DNA from: Rathayibacter sp. Leaf185
Lineage (GTDB): Bacteria > Actinomycetota > Actinomycetes > Actinomycetales > Microbacteriaceae
Assembly: GCF_001423885.1 (NCBI RefSeq)
Contig: NZ_LMPP01000001.1
Coordinates: 372,001-436,000, forward strand
Direction of reading: 5' to 3'
Length of the DNA: 64,000 nucleotides
Shown here in pieces: positions 53,747 to 63,493 of this stretch (position 1 is its first letter; each line of letters begins with the position of its first letter). The notes under the pieces were generated by a model. That model had not been told where the DNA came from. It did not search any database and saw only the letters and a program-made list of their open reading frames with translations. The translations under genes were made by a program, and so were the position numbers.

Positions 53747-54361
53747 TCAGTCGGCGGGAACGGCCACGACCACCCGGGCTGCCCGCAGCAGCGAGCCTCC
53801 GAGGTAGTAGCCCGACTCGACGACGTCGGCGACCGTGGAGGTCTCGGCGCCGGGGGTCGGCTGCTGGAAGATCGCCTCGTGGATGTTCGGATCGAACAGA
53901 TCACCCACGGCGCCGGTCTTCACGAGCCCCAGCTTCTCGATGCCTCCGCGCAGCTTCTGCGCGATGGCGGTGAAGGGGCCGCCCTCGGGCAGATCGCCGT
54001 GCTTCTCGGCACGGTCCAGGTCGTCGAGCACGGGGAGGATGACCTTCACCGCGTCGCCGATGGCCCGCTCCTTCTCGAGCTGACGGTTCGACTCCGTGCG
54101 CTTGCGGTAGTTCGCGTACTCGGCGGTCACCCGCTGGAGGTCGGCGAGCCGCTCCGCCGCGAGGGTCTCGGCGTCGGACTGACCCGAGAGGAACGACAGG
54201 TCGGCGTCGGAGAGCGTGGTCTCGACGTCCGGCCCCTCGGCCTCGATCAGACCCTCGGAGTCCTGAGCGGCGTCGGCCGCCTCGGATCCGTCGGTCTCGG
54301 CACCGGTGGTCGGCTCCTCCTCGGGAACGCCCTCGCCCTGGGGCTGGTTGTGGCGCCCCAT
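53747..54361 (-). CDS. grpE: Nucleotide exchange factor GrpE
   Basis: 204 residues: an acidic disordered N-terminus, a long helix with LQRVTAEYANYRKRTESNR, VLDDLDRAEKHGDL, and the beta-wing FDPNIHEAIFQQPTPG, VVESGYYLGGSLLRAARVVV. It exchanges ADP on DnaK. The ATG at 54361 follows the dnaK stop by two bases (translational coupling). Confidence 0.95.
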   Translation of the reverse strand: MGRHNQPQGEGVPEEEPTTGAETDGSEAADAAQDSEGLIEAEGPDVETTLSDADLSFLSGQSDAETLAAERLADLQRVTAEYANYRKRTESNRQLEKERAIGDAVKVILPVLDDLDRAEKHGDLPEGGPFTAIAQKLRGGIEKLGLVKTGAVGDLFDPNIHEAIFQQPTPGAETSTVADVVESGYYLGGSLLRAARVVVAVPAD

Positions 54362-54363
54362 GA

Positions 54364-56226
<1,863 letters not shown>

Positions 56227-56333
56227 ATGCGTGTTTCTCCTTCGCGAGCGGCCGCGAGGCCGTTCAGTCAGTGGGTGGAACGGTGGTGAAGACTCTTGCC
56301 TGTCGAAAACTCTGCGGGAGGGAACCCGGTGGA

Positions 56334-56354
56334 GTTGAGTCCCGCAGGCTCAAG
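56334..56354. promoter_or_regulatory. HAIR element 1 (HspR operator)
   Basis: GTTGAGT (56334-56340), seven-base spacer, GCTCAAG (56348-56354): matches CTTGAGT-N7-ACTCAAG with one mismatch per arm. It overlaps the dnaK -10 and start-point region, an ideal place for repression. Confidence 0.88.
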
Positions 56355-56380
56355 TTTAGCGGACCTCACCGTCGCGTCAA
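56353..56380 (-). promoter_or_regulatory. dnaK promoter
   Basis: On the minus strand TTGACG (56375-56380), 16-base spacer, TAAACT (56353-56358): a good sigma-70-type promoter with a leader of about 120 nt before the dnaK ATG. Confidence 0.82.
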
Positions 56381-56395
56381 GTCCGGACGGAAGAA

Positions 56396-56416
56396 CTTGA
56401 GTCGGGTCGACTCAAC
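56396..56416. promoter_or_regulatory. HAIR element 2 (HspR operator)
   Basis: CTTGAGT (56396-56402), seven-base spacer, ACTCAAC (56410-56416): one mismatch to the HAIR consensus. It lies just upstream of the dnaK -35 and 60 bp before the divergent MFS gene. Confidence 0.88.
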
Positions 56417-56475
56417 TCTCAGGCGGCGCCACGCCGCGGTACCCGCAGTTCACCCGCGCGCCCTACGGTGATCGC

Positions 56476-57846
56476 ATGACAGAGCGCACCGGCACGACAG
56501 AGCGCACCGGCCGCTGGCCCGTCCTCGCCTGGGGACTGTGGGACTGGGGCGGCTCGGCGTTCAACGCGGTCGTCACCACCTTCGTCTTCACGGTCTACCT
56601 CACGACCGACGGCCTCTTCGGCACCCCGAGCGGAGTCTCCGCCGCGCTCGGCTGGTCGCTCGCGGGCGCCGGCCTGGTCGTCGCGCTGATCGCGCCGATC
56701 ACGGGGCGCCGGGCCGATCTCGGCGGCCGTCGGAGACTGTGGCTCGGCGTCCACTCGGCAGTGGTCGTCGTCTGCATCCTGCTGATGTTCTTCGTGCGCC
56801 CCGATCCCGCGTTCCTCTGGCTGGGCCTGCTCCTGCTCGCCGTCGGCACGGTCTTCTTCGAGTTCGCGAGCGTCAACTACAACGCGATGCTCACGCAGGT
56901 CTCGACGCGCTCGAGCATCGGCCGCGTCTCGGGCTTCGGCTGGGGCATGGGGTACGTCGGCGGCATCGTCCTGCTCCTGATCGTCTACTTCGGCTTCATC
57001 TCGCCCGAGGTCGGTCTCTTCGGCGTGACCGGGGACGACGGCCTCGACGTGCGGGTCTCGATCCTGCTGGCCGGCGTGTGGTTCGCGGTCTTCGCCCTGC
57101 CGGTGCTGCTGGCCGTCCCCGAGACACCGGCGACCGCCTCCGGAGCGAGCCGCGTCGGTGTCATCGCCTCGTACCGCGCGCTGTTCCGGCAGATCAGGGC
57201 GCTGTGGCACGAGAGCCCCACCACCGTCGCCTTCCTCGTCGCGAGCGCGGTGTTCCGCGACGGGCTGACGGGCGTGTTCACCTTCGGCGGCGTCCTCGCC
57301 CAGGGCACCTTCGGCTTCAGTGCCGGCGAGGTGATCCTCTTCGCGATCGCCGCCAACATGGTGGCCGGAGTCGCGACCATCTCGGTGGGAGCGCTCGACG
57401 ATCGCGTCGGCCCCAAGGCCGTGATCGTCGCCTCCCTCATCGGCCTCCTGATCTGCGGCACCGCGATCTTCGTGCTGCACGACGGCGGGCAGACGATGTT
57501 CTGGATCTTCGGTCTGCTGCTCTGCCTCTTCGTCGGCCCCGCGCAGTCGGCGAGCCGCAGCTATCTGGCCCGCCTCATCCCCGAGGGCCGGGAGGGCGAG
57601 ATCTTCGGGCTCTACGCGACGACCGGACGCGCCGCATCGTTCCTCGCGCCCGCGGCCTTCGCGGCGTTCGTGTCGATCGCCGCCGTCGCCTCCGGCGGCG
57701 ATGAGGCGAACGTGCAGTACTGGGGCATCCTCGGGCTCGTGCTCGTGCTGGCCGTCGGGCTCCTCCTGCTCCTCCCGGTCCGACGTCCGCCGTCGAGCGG
57801 CGCGTCGACCGCGCCGTCGGAGCGCGAGGCCTCGCCGCTCGCCTAG
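56476..57846 (+). CDS. MFS transporter, UMF1/Atg22-like
   Basis: 456 residues with about 12 membrane helices. The N-terminal block WGLWDWGGSAFNAVVTTFVF and the helix 4/5 region FEFASVNYNAMLTQVSTRSS, followed by GFGWGMGYVGGI, are characteristic of UMF1/Atg22-type major-facilitator proteins. The substrate is unknown (amino-acid efflux is seen in yeast Atg22). TACGGT lies exactly six bases before the ATG (leaderless). The first 12 codons contain a tandem 18-bp duplication encoding TERTG twice. Divergent from dnaK with HAIR sites between. Confidence 0.87.
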   Translation: MTERTGTTERTGRWPVLAWGLWDWGGSAFNAVVTTFVFTVYLTTDGLFGTPSGVSAALGWSLAGAGLVVALIAPITGRRADLGGRRRLWLGVHSAVVVVCILLMFFVRPDPAFLWLGLLLLAVGTVFFEFASVNYNAMLTQVSTRSSIGRVSGFGWGMGYVGGIVLLLIVYFGFISPEVGLFGVTGDDGLDVRVSILLAGVWFAVFALPVLLAVPETPATASGASRVGVIASYRALFRQIRALWHESPTTVAFLVASAVFRDGLTGVFTFGGVLAQGTFGFSAGEVILFAIAANMVAGVATISVGALDDRVGPKAVIVASLIGLLICGTAIFVLHDGGQTMFWIFGLLLCLFVGPAQSASRSYLARLIPEGREGEIFGLYATTGRAASFLAPAAFAAFVSIAAVASGGDEANVQYWGILGLVLVLAVGLLLLLPVRRPPSSGASTAPSEREASPLA

Positions 57847-57898
57847 AGTGTCCGAGCCGCCGCCGCGGCGAGAGGGCACGACGACGGAGGAGGACACC

Positions 57899-58186
57899 AT
57901 GGCGCGAGGCGGGACGGCAGCCCGGGGTCCCGAGCGGCACACCCGCACCTCCGACGCCGCGGTCGACTCGCCGTCGACGAGCCCCGCCTCCGAATGGCCC
58001 ACCGCAGCGTCGCCGGCCGAGAACCGTCCGGCGACGATCCGGGTCACGAAGAAGCGGAAGGCCTCGGGCACGGTCCGCGCCCGTCGCCTCGTGAAGCGCG
58101 CCGGCTACGCGGCCCTCGTCATCGCCCTGCTGGCGGGCCTCGCGGTCGTCGTCGTCCTCATCGTCGCGCCGCACCACCTGTTCTGA
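57899..58186 (+). CDS. Small one-helix membrane protein
   Basis: 95 residues: a disordered Ser/Thr/Ala/Pro N-terminal half, a basic stretch (RVTKKRKASGTVRARRLVKRAG), one C-terminal membrane helix (ALVIALLAGLAVVVVLIVA) and the short end PHHLF. The topology is probably N-in with a tiny external tail. GGAGGAGGA precedes the ATG at 57899; TAGAGT at 57844-57849 is a candidate -10 overlapping the end of the MFS gene. No family recognised. Confidence 0.7.
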   Translation: MARGGTAARGPERHTRTSDAAVDSPSTSPASEWPTAASPAENRPATIRVTKKRKASGTVRARRLVKRAGYAALVIALLAGLAVVVVLIVAPHHLF

Positions 58187-58201
58187 CGAGCGGGGCTGGG
58201 C

Positions 58202-59065
58202 TCAGGTCGCGAGCCAGAAGACGATCAGCAGCAGGGTGACCAGGAAGCCGGTCAGGAAGTTGAGCGCGAGGAAGCGCTTCCAGCCGGCGTTCGCGCGCTC
58301 GGCCTGGGCGTCGGTCAGGGAGCGGAACGGCCAGATGCTGACCGCGTAGGGCACGGCGAGGATCGCGGCGAGGGTCCCCGGCCACGGCAGCAGGAGCAGG
58401 AGCAGCCCGCTCGCGACGTAGGCGCCGATCGCGAAGCGGGTGGTCGTCCTCGCGCCGATCACGGTGGCGATCGAGCCGATGCCACCGGCCCGGTCGGCGA
58501 TGATGTCCTGCACCGCGCCGAAGGCGTGGCTCGCGATCCCCCAGAGGAAGAACGCGACGAGCAGCGCCACGAGCGGCGGGGTCACGACCGTGCCGGCCAG
58601 CGCGATGCCGTACACGGCGGGGCTGACGAAGTGCGTCGCCGAGGTCAGCGAGTCGACGAACGGGCGCTCCTTGAAGCGAAGTCCGGGAGCGCTGTAGGCG
58701 ATCACCGCGAAGACGCTGATCGCGAGCACCAGCCACGACACCGGCGAGCCGAGCAGGACCAGGGCCACGAGGAACGGCACGTTCGTCACGACCGCTGCGA
58801 TCAGCGTGGCGCGATGCTCGCTGCGATCGAGGACCGCTCCCTCCACGCCGCCCTTGCGGGGATTGCGGAGGTCGGACTCGTAGTCGAAGACGTCGTTGAT
58901 CCCGTACATCGCGAGGTTGTAGGGGATCAGGAAGTAGAGAGTGCCGAGCACGAAGGCGAGGTCGATCTCGCGTGTGGTCAGCAGGTAGGCGGCCGCGAAC
59001 GGGTACGCCGTGTTGACCCAGCTCAGCGGACGGCTCGAGACGAACAGCGCGCGCAGCCGGTTCAC
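58202..59065 (-). CDS. crtEb: Lycopene elongase CrtEb (UbiA-type prenyltransferase)
   Basis: 287 residues, UbiA-superfamily membrane enzyme with about nine helices. The first Asp-rich motif is YGINDVFDYESDLRNPRKGG, the second is VQDIIADRAGGIGSIATVIG, and the N-terminus SSRPLSWVNTAYPFAAAYLL is typical of C50 lycopene elongases. It adds C5 prenyl units to lycopene, giving C45/C50 carotenoids. The GTG at 59065 overlaps the stop of crtYf (GTGA). Last gene of the carotenoid operon. Confidence 0.92.
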   Translation of the reverse strand: MNRLRALFVSSRPLSWVNTAYPFAAAYLLTTREIDLAFVLGTLYFLIPYNLAMYGINDVFDYESDLRNPRKGGVEGAVLDRSEHRATLIAAVVTNVPFLVALVLLGSPVSWLVLAISVFAVIAYSAPGLRFKERPFVDSLTSATHFVSPAVYGIALAGTVVTPPLVALLVAFFLWGIASHAFGAVQDIIADRAGGIGSIATVIGARTTTRFAIGAYVASGLLLLLLPWPGTLAAILAVPYAVSIWPFRSLTDAQAERANAGWKRFLALNFLTGFLVTLLLIVFWLAT

Positions 59066-59364
59066 GACGCGCTCCGTCGACGCGAGGGCAGGAGGGTCCA
59101 GAGCGCGGGGAGCAGGAGCGCGGCCGCGATCGCGTAGGCGAAGTCCTCGATCGGAGCCACGCCGATCCGGATGCCCGAGATCAGCTCGTCGTCGTAGGAG
59201 ACCAGGAGTCCCACCCCGATCATCACGTTGTCGAAGACGGCGGTCATCAGCAGCAGCACGGCGAGCGTGCCGAGCACGGCGGCGAGGCGGAGGCGGTGCC
59301 GCGCGATCGCGACGACGACCAGCACGACCGCGAGGAACACGGCGTTGAGCAGGAGGTAGGTCAT
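59062..59364 (-). CDS. crtYf: C50 carotenoid cyclase subunit CrtYf
   Basis: 100 residues with three membrane helices (LLLNAVFLAVVLVVVAIA, VLLLMTAVFDNVMIGVGLLV, FAYAIAAALLLPALWTLL). The conserved TAVFDNVMI and RIGVAPIEDFAYAI segments match the small heterodimeric lycopene cyclases CrtYf/LbtC. It works with CrtYe to cyclise the C50 end groups. The ATG at 59364 overlaps the crtYe stop (ATGA). Confidence 0.9.
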   Translation of the reverse strand: MTYLLLNAVFLAVVLVVVAIARHRLRLAAVLGTLAVLLLMTAVFDNVMIGVGLLVSYDDELISGIRIGVAPIEDFAYAIAAALLLPALWTLLPSRRRSAS

Positions 59365-59702
59365 GCGCGCACCTCCGACCGCGGCGTCGACCGCTTCGCC
59401 GCACGGTTCGAGAGGAACCCGTGCACATCCATCGTCAGATAGCAGAGCAGCGTGAGGAAGAGGACCTCCTCGACCGGCAGCTCCGGCGCGAGCTGCACCC
59501 CGGTCATGTAGGGGGTCTCGCCGCGGAAGAAGACGCCGAGACCGATCCCGACGAGGTCCCAGACCAGGAAGAAAGTGACGCCGACGGGCAGCACGATCGC
59601 CGCCCGGCGCGCGTCGGCCCAGAAGAACAGGCGGAAGCGCCTGTCGAGCACGACCATCCCGGTGATCGAAACGGCGAGCGCCAGCAGGTAGAGCACCCCC
59701 AC
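59361..59702 (-). CDS. crtYe: C50 carotenoid cyclase subunit CrtYe
   Basis: 113 residues, three helices (LYLLALAVSITGMVVLDRRF, AIVLPVGVTFFLVWDLVGIG, PVEEVLFLTLLCYLTMDVHG). The D-R-R-F and PVEEVLFL elements are conserved in CrtYe/LbtB subunits. It forms the heterodimeric cyclase with CrtYf. GTG at 59702, three bases after the upstream stop. Confidence 0.9.
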   Translation of the reverse strand: MGVLYLLALAVSITGMVVLDRRFRLFFWADARRAAIVLPVGVTFFLVWDLVGIGLGVFFRGETPYMTGVQLAPELPVEEVLFLTLLCYLTMDVHGFLSNRAAKRSTPRSEVRA

Positions 59703-59705
59703 CGG

Positions 59706-62261
59706 CTACTCCCCCGCGACCGCGAGCGAGGCGCGCGGCGCCTCCGTCACGTCGGGCGCCACGGGTGCGGCCGGGACGTCGCGCACCGGCAGCGGCTCGG
59801 TCGAGACGTCGCCGCGCACGCGCTTGAGCATCACCTCGGCGCTGATCAGGCACATCGGCAGGCCGATGCCCGGGATGGTCGAGCTGCCGGCGAAGAGCAG
59901 GCCGTCGACGTGCTTGCTGATGTTGCCGGCCCGGAAGAAGGCGCTCTGCGACAGCACGTGCGAGGGGCCGAGCATCGAGCCGCGCCATGCTCCCAGGTCG
60001 CTCTCGAAGTCGGCCGGACCGATCGTGCGGCGCACCACGACGCGCTCGGCGAGGTCCCCCGCTCCGGTCCACGTCGCGATCTGCTCGATGACCGCGTCGG
60101 CGATGGCCTCGACGCGCGCGTCGCCCGCGCCGTCGACTCCGCCGTGCCCGATCGATGTGTCGGCGGGGATGGGCACGAGGACGAACAGATTCTCGTGGCC
60201 CTCCGGCGCGACCGACGGGTCGGTCGCACTCGGGCGGCAGACGTAGATCGAGGCGGGGTCGGGCACCGACGGGTTCTCGCCGAAGATGCGGCCGAAGTTG
60301 TCGCGCCAGTCCTGGGTGAAGAGCAGGGTGTGGTGCTCGAGCTGCGGCAGCTCTCCGCGCACGCCGAGCAGCACCAGCACGGCGCTCGGGCCGGGCTCGC
60401 GGTTCTCCCAGTACGACGGCGGATAGGTGCGCAGCTCGTCGGGCAGGAGCGACTGCTCGGTGGTGAACAGGTCGGAGGCGTTCACGACGAGATCCGCGGA
60501 GACCCGCTCGGTCCCCTCCGGTCCGTCGAACTCGACTCCGACGACCTCCGCGCCGCGACGGCTGCCGCGCGGCGCCCTCGCGGTGAGGATCCTCGTGGCC
60601 GGCGAGGACGTGCGGATGCGCACCCCCGCCTCCTCGGCGACGTCGCGCACGGCGTCGATCAGCGTGGTGATCCCGCCCATCGGGTAGAGCACGCCGTCGG
60701 CAAGGTCGAGGTGGCTCATCAGGTGGTACATGCTCGGCGCCGAGAACGGGGAGGAGCCGAGGAACACGGCCGGGTAGCCGAGGATCTGGCGGAGCCGGTT
60801 GTCGGTGACGGTCTTCCCGGCGAGGGTGTCGAGCGGAGTGAGGAGCAGGCGTCCGAGGGTGCTCGTGCGGCTGAGCACGTCGCGGCGCAGGAGCGGCAGG
60901 AACGACGAGAAGCTCGTGTAGAGGAAGCGGCGCTTGGCCACCTCGTAGGTGTCGCGCGCCGAGTCGAGGTAGGCGCGCAGCCGCTCGCCCGCTCCGGGCT
61001 CGATGCTCTCGAACAGGGCGAGGTTCGACTCGAGATCGGCGAGCACGTCGATCGGCTCGTCGATCCCCTCGCTGTACACCCGGTAGCCGGGGTCGAGCGT
61101 GACGAGATCGAGGCGCTCGGCGGCGTTCGTGCCCATCAGCCGGAAGAAGTGGTCGAAGACCTCGGGCATCAGGTACCAGGAGGGTCCGGTGTCGAAGCGG
61201 AAACCGTCCTTCTCCCACGATCCGGCACGGCCGCCGACGACGTCCTTCGCCTCGAGCAGGGTGACGTCGAAGCCGTCTCGGGCGAGCAGCGCGGCGGAGG
61301 CGAGCCCGCCGATCCCGCCGCCGATCACGACCGCGCGGTGCGATCCGGTCTGCGAGCGCGCAGCGCGGGCCGGCCCCTGACCGAGTCGCGGCCCCAGCGT
61401 CGAGACGGCCGCGCGGGCGGCGAGCGCCGCCTTGGTCGCGGTCGGCACGCTGACGCGGGCGCGGAGGAGGTCCGGGGCGGGCGTCTCGCGGATGCGGTCG
61501 GCCAGCGCCTGGAAGAGGGAGTGGGCGAGGCGAACGGCGCGGCGGCTCGAGCGGGGCAGCTCGGGCACGATCGCGGCGGCCGCGTCGAGATCGTCGTCGA
61601 GGTCGGCGAGGAGGATCGCCTTGTCCTGCTCCGAGAAGTTCCGCGGGTCGATCCCCGGGAAGTAGCTGCGACCGAGCCCGTCGACGTCGGCCGCCAGATC
61701 GCGGAGGAAGTTGACCTTCTGGAACGCCGAGCCGAGACGGCGAGCGCCGGCGACGAGGCGCACGCGCTGCGCGTCCGGGACGAGCCCCGCATCCGGCGCC
61801 GCGAGGAACACCTGCAGGCACATCAGGCCGACGACCTCGGCCGACCCGTAGACGTAGGCCTCGAACGACTCGGGGGTGTGCTCGGTCTCTCGGAGGTCGG
61901 CGCGCATCGACGCGAAGAACGGGCGGGTGAGCTCCGGGTCGATCCCCGTTGCGCGAGCGGTCCTCGCGAAGGCGTGGATGACCAGGTTGGCGCTGTAGCC
62001 GCTGGCGAGCGCCCGCTCCGTCTCGGCCTCGAAGGCGTCCAGCGCCTCCTCGACGGCGGCGCGGTCGAGACGCGCCTCCTCGGCGACCCCGTCGACGATC
62101 TCGTCGGCGACGCGGACCAGGGCGTAGACGTCCTCGACGCGCTCTCGCACGCCGGGGCCGAGAAGCCGCGTGGCGAGCCCGAACGAGGTCGAGTAGCGGC
62201 GGATGACCTGCGCCGACGCCTCGTGGGCGACGCGGTCGTACAGTTCGCTCTGCCGGCTCAT
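59706..62261 (-). CDS. crtB-crtI: CrtB-CrtI fusion: phytoene synthase + phytoene desaturase
   Basis: 851 residues in one uninterrupted frame. Residues 1 to about 290 are phytoene synthase: VRVADEIVDGV (first Asp motif) and FLRDLAADVDGLGRSYFPG (second). A linker of about 25-30 residues (STLGPRLGQGPARAARSQTG) leads into phytoene desaturase from about 307: FAD motif RAVVIGGGIGGLASAALLAR, VVGGRAGSWEKDGFRFDTGP, SPFSAPSMYHLMSHLDL, and the C-terminal LFAGSSTIPGIGLPMCLISA. The linker contains no ATG, and its only GTG falls inside the dinucleotide motif, so a separate crtI start is unlikely. One polypeptide would condense two GGPP and desaturate the phytoene to lycopene. TACGGT lies six bases before the ATG (leaderless). 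A sequencing frameshift that joined two genes cannot be excluded from this window alone. Confidence 0.85.
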   Translation of the reverse strand: MSRQSELYDRVAHEASAQVIRRYSTSFGLATRLLGPGVRERVEDVYALVRVADEIVDGVAEEARLDRAAVEEALDAFEAETERALASGYSANLVIHAFARTARATGIDPELTRPFFASMRADLRETEHTPESFEAYVYGSAEVVGLMCLQVFLAAPDAGLVPDAQRVRLVAGARRLGSAFQKVNFLRDLAADVDGLGRSYFPGIDPRNFSEQDKAILLADLDDDLDAAAAIVPELPRSSRRAVRLAHSLFQALADRIRETPAPDLLRARVSVPTATKAALAARAAVSTLGPRLGQGPARAARSQTGSHRAVVIGGGIGGLASAALLARDGFDVTLLEAKDVVGGRAGSWEKDGFRFDTGPSWYLMPEVFDHFFRLMGTNAAERLDLVTLDPGYRVYSEGIDEPIDVLADLESNLALFESIEPGAGERLRAYLDSARDTYEVAKRRFLYTSFSSFLPLLRRDVLSRTSTLGRLLLTPLDTLAGKTVTDNRLRQILGYPAVFLGSSPFSAPSMYHLMSHLDLADGVLYPMGGITTLIDAVRDVAEEAGVRIRTSSPATRILTARAPRGSRRGAEVVGVEFDGPEGTERVSADLVVNASDLFTTEQSLLPDELRTYPPSYWENREPGPSAVLVLLGVRGELPQLEHHTLLFTQDWRDNFGRIFGENPSVPDPASIYVCRPSATDPSVAPEGHENLFVLVPIPADTSIGHGGVDGAGDARVEAIADAVIEQIATWTGAGDLAERVVVRRTIGPADFESDLGAWRGSMLGPSHVLSQSAFFRAGNISKHVDGLLFAGSSTIPGIGLPMCLISAEVMLKRVRGDVSTEPLPVRDVPAAPVAPDVTEAPRASLAVAGE

Positions 62262-62328
62262 CGTGCCACCGTACGGGGGGAGGCGGCGGCGAGCGGCATC
62301 GAGCAGGACGTCCGCGCGTGGCGGGCGC

Positions 62329-63399
62329 TCATCGGGTGCGCTCCACCACGCTGGCGACGAGCGGGCGGACCTCGGCGCGGAACGCCTCCGGGACCGCGGG
62401 CACCGAGAGCGCCTGCCAGGCGCGGCTCGCGAAGTCGTTCGCGAGGTTCTCGGCGTAGCTGCGGGCACCGCACTCCACGAGGATGCGCCTCACGCGCTCG
62501 GCGGTCTCTCCACTCAAGTGCTCGTCTCCGATCAGGTCCTCGATCTCGGGCCAGCAGTCGGTCCCCGCCGCGTGCGCGATCAGGACGGTCCGCTTGCCCT
62601 CGCGGAGGTCACCCAGCGTGGTCTTGCCGGTCAGACCCTCCTCGCCGAACACCCCGAGCAGGTCGTCGACGATCTGGTAGGCGATGCCGATGAAGCGCCC
62701 GAACTCCCCCAGCGCCGCGACGACCTCGTCATCGGCACCGGCGAGGATCGCGCCGGCCTGCAGCGGCGCCTCGAACGAGTACACGGCGGTCTTCAGGCGC
62801 TCCATCTCGAGCACCTCGTCGACCGAGGGCATCCCCGGCATCAGCGAGAAGTCGACATCGGCCAGCTCGCCGGCGGCGGAGGCGAAGACCGCCTCGTCGA
62901 GCAGGGTCAGCAGGCGCGCGCGCACCCCGTCGTCGGCGCCGACGCCCTCGACGAGCCGGTGGGCGCCGGTGAGCGCGAGGTCGCCGGCGATCACGGCGAC
63001 GGAGGTGCCGCGGTGCTCGGCGATCGGGATGGAGAGGCCCGCCGTCGTCGCCTCGTCGCGGTAGCTGCCCGAGACGTTGGGGCCGCCGCGCCGGACGAAG
63101 TCGCGATCGATCACGTCGTCGTGCACGATCAGGGCGGTGTGCAGCAGCTCGAACGCGGCGCCCAGGTGGGCGGCCGCCTCCGGGTCCTGACCGCCGAGAG
63201 CCTCGTACGCCGAGAGGACCATCAGGGGGCGGAAGCGCTTGCCGCCGCGGGTGTTGGCCTCCAGCGTCTGCCAGAGCGTGAGGTATCGCGGGCCCAGACG
63301 TCCGGCGCGAGCGCGGGCGAGGGAGAAGAAGCGGTCCAGCACAGCGTCGACGTGCTCCTGCCGTCGCCGGGAGAGAACTACGGAGTCTCGCGTATCCAC
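62329..63399 (-). CDS. crtE: Geranylgeranyl diphosphate synthase CrtE/IdsA-type
   Basis: 356 residues, trans-prenyltransferase: GGKRFRPLMVLSAYEALGG, first Asp-rich motif LIVHDDVIDRDFVRRGGPN, EMERLKTAVYSFEAPLQAGA and second Asp-rich region FIGIAYQIVDDLLGVFGEEG with GKTTLGDLREGKRT. It makes the C20 precursor for CrtB and probably the prenyl donor pool for CrtEb. The GTG at 63399 has TAGCCT exactly six bases upstream (leaderless). It precedes crtB-crtI by 67 bp, which contains a second promoter. Confidence 0.93.
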   Translation of the reverse strand: MDTRDSVVLSRRRQEHVDAVLDRFFSLARARAGRLGPRYLTLWQTLEANTRGGKRFRPLMVLSAYEALGGQDPEAAAHLGAAFELLHTALIVHDDVIDRDFVRRGGPNVSGSYRDEATTAGLSIPIAEHRGTSVAVIAGDLALTGAHRLVEGVGADDGVRARLLTLLDEAVFASAAGELADVDFSLMPGMPSVDEVLEMERLKTAVYSFEAPLQAGAILAGADDEVVAALGEFGRFIGIAYQIVDDLLGVFGEEGLTGKTTLGDLREGKRTVLIAHAAGTDCWPEIEDLIGDEHLSGETAERVRRILVECGARSYAENLANDFASRAWQALSVPAVPEAFRAEVRPLVASVVERTR

Positions 63400-63493
63400 G
63401 ACCCGAGGCTAACAAACTCGGTTCTCTAGCAATAAGCCGGCTGAGTTACGACGGCGTGCTTGACTTACGGTCATGACTTCGGGAGGAATCGCG
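63400..63493. promoter_or_regulatory. Divergent crtE/idi control region
   Basis: A 94-bp spacer. TAGCCT (63406-63411, minus strand) is the crtE -10. TACGGT (63467-63472, plus) is a candidate idi -10. A distant inverted pair AACTC (63415-63419) and GAGTT (63443-63447) flanks the likely crtE -35. It may bind a regulator of the pathway (inference). Confidence 0.4.
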
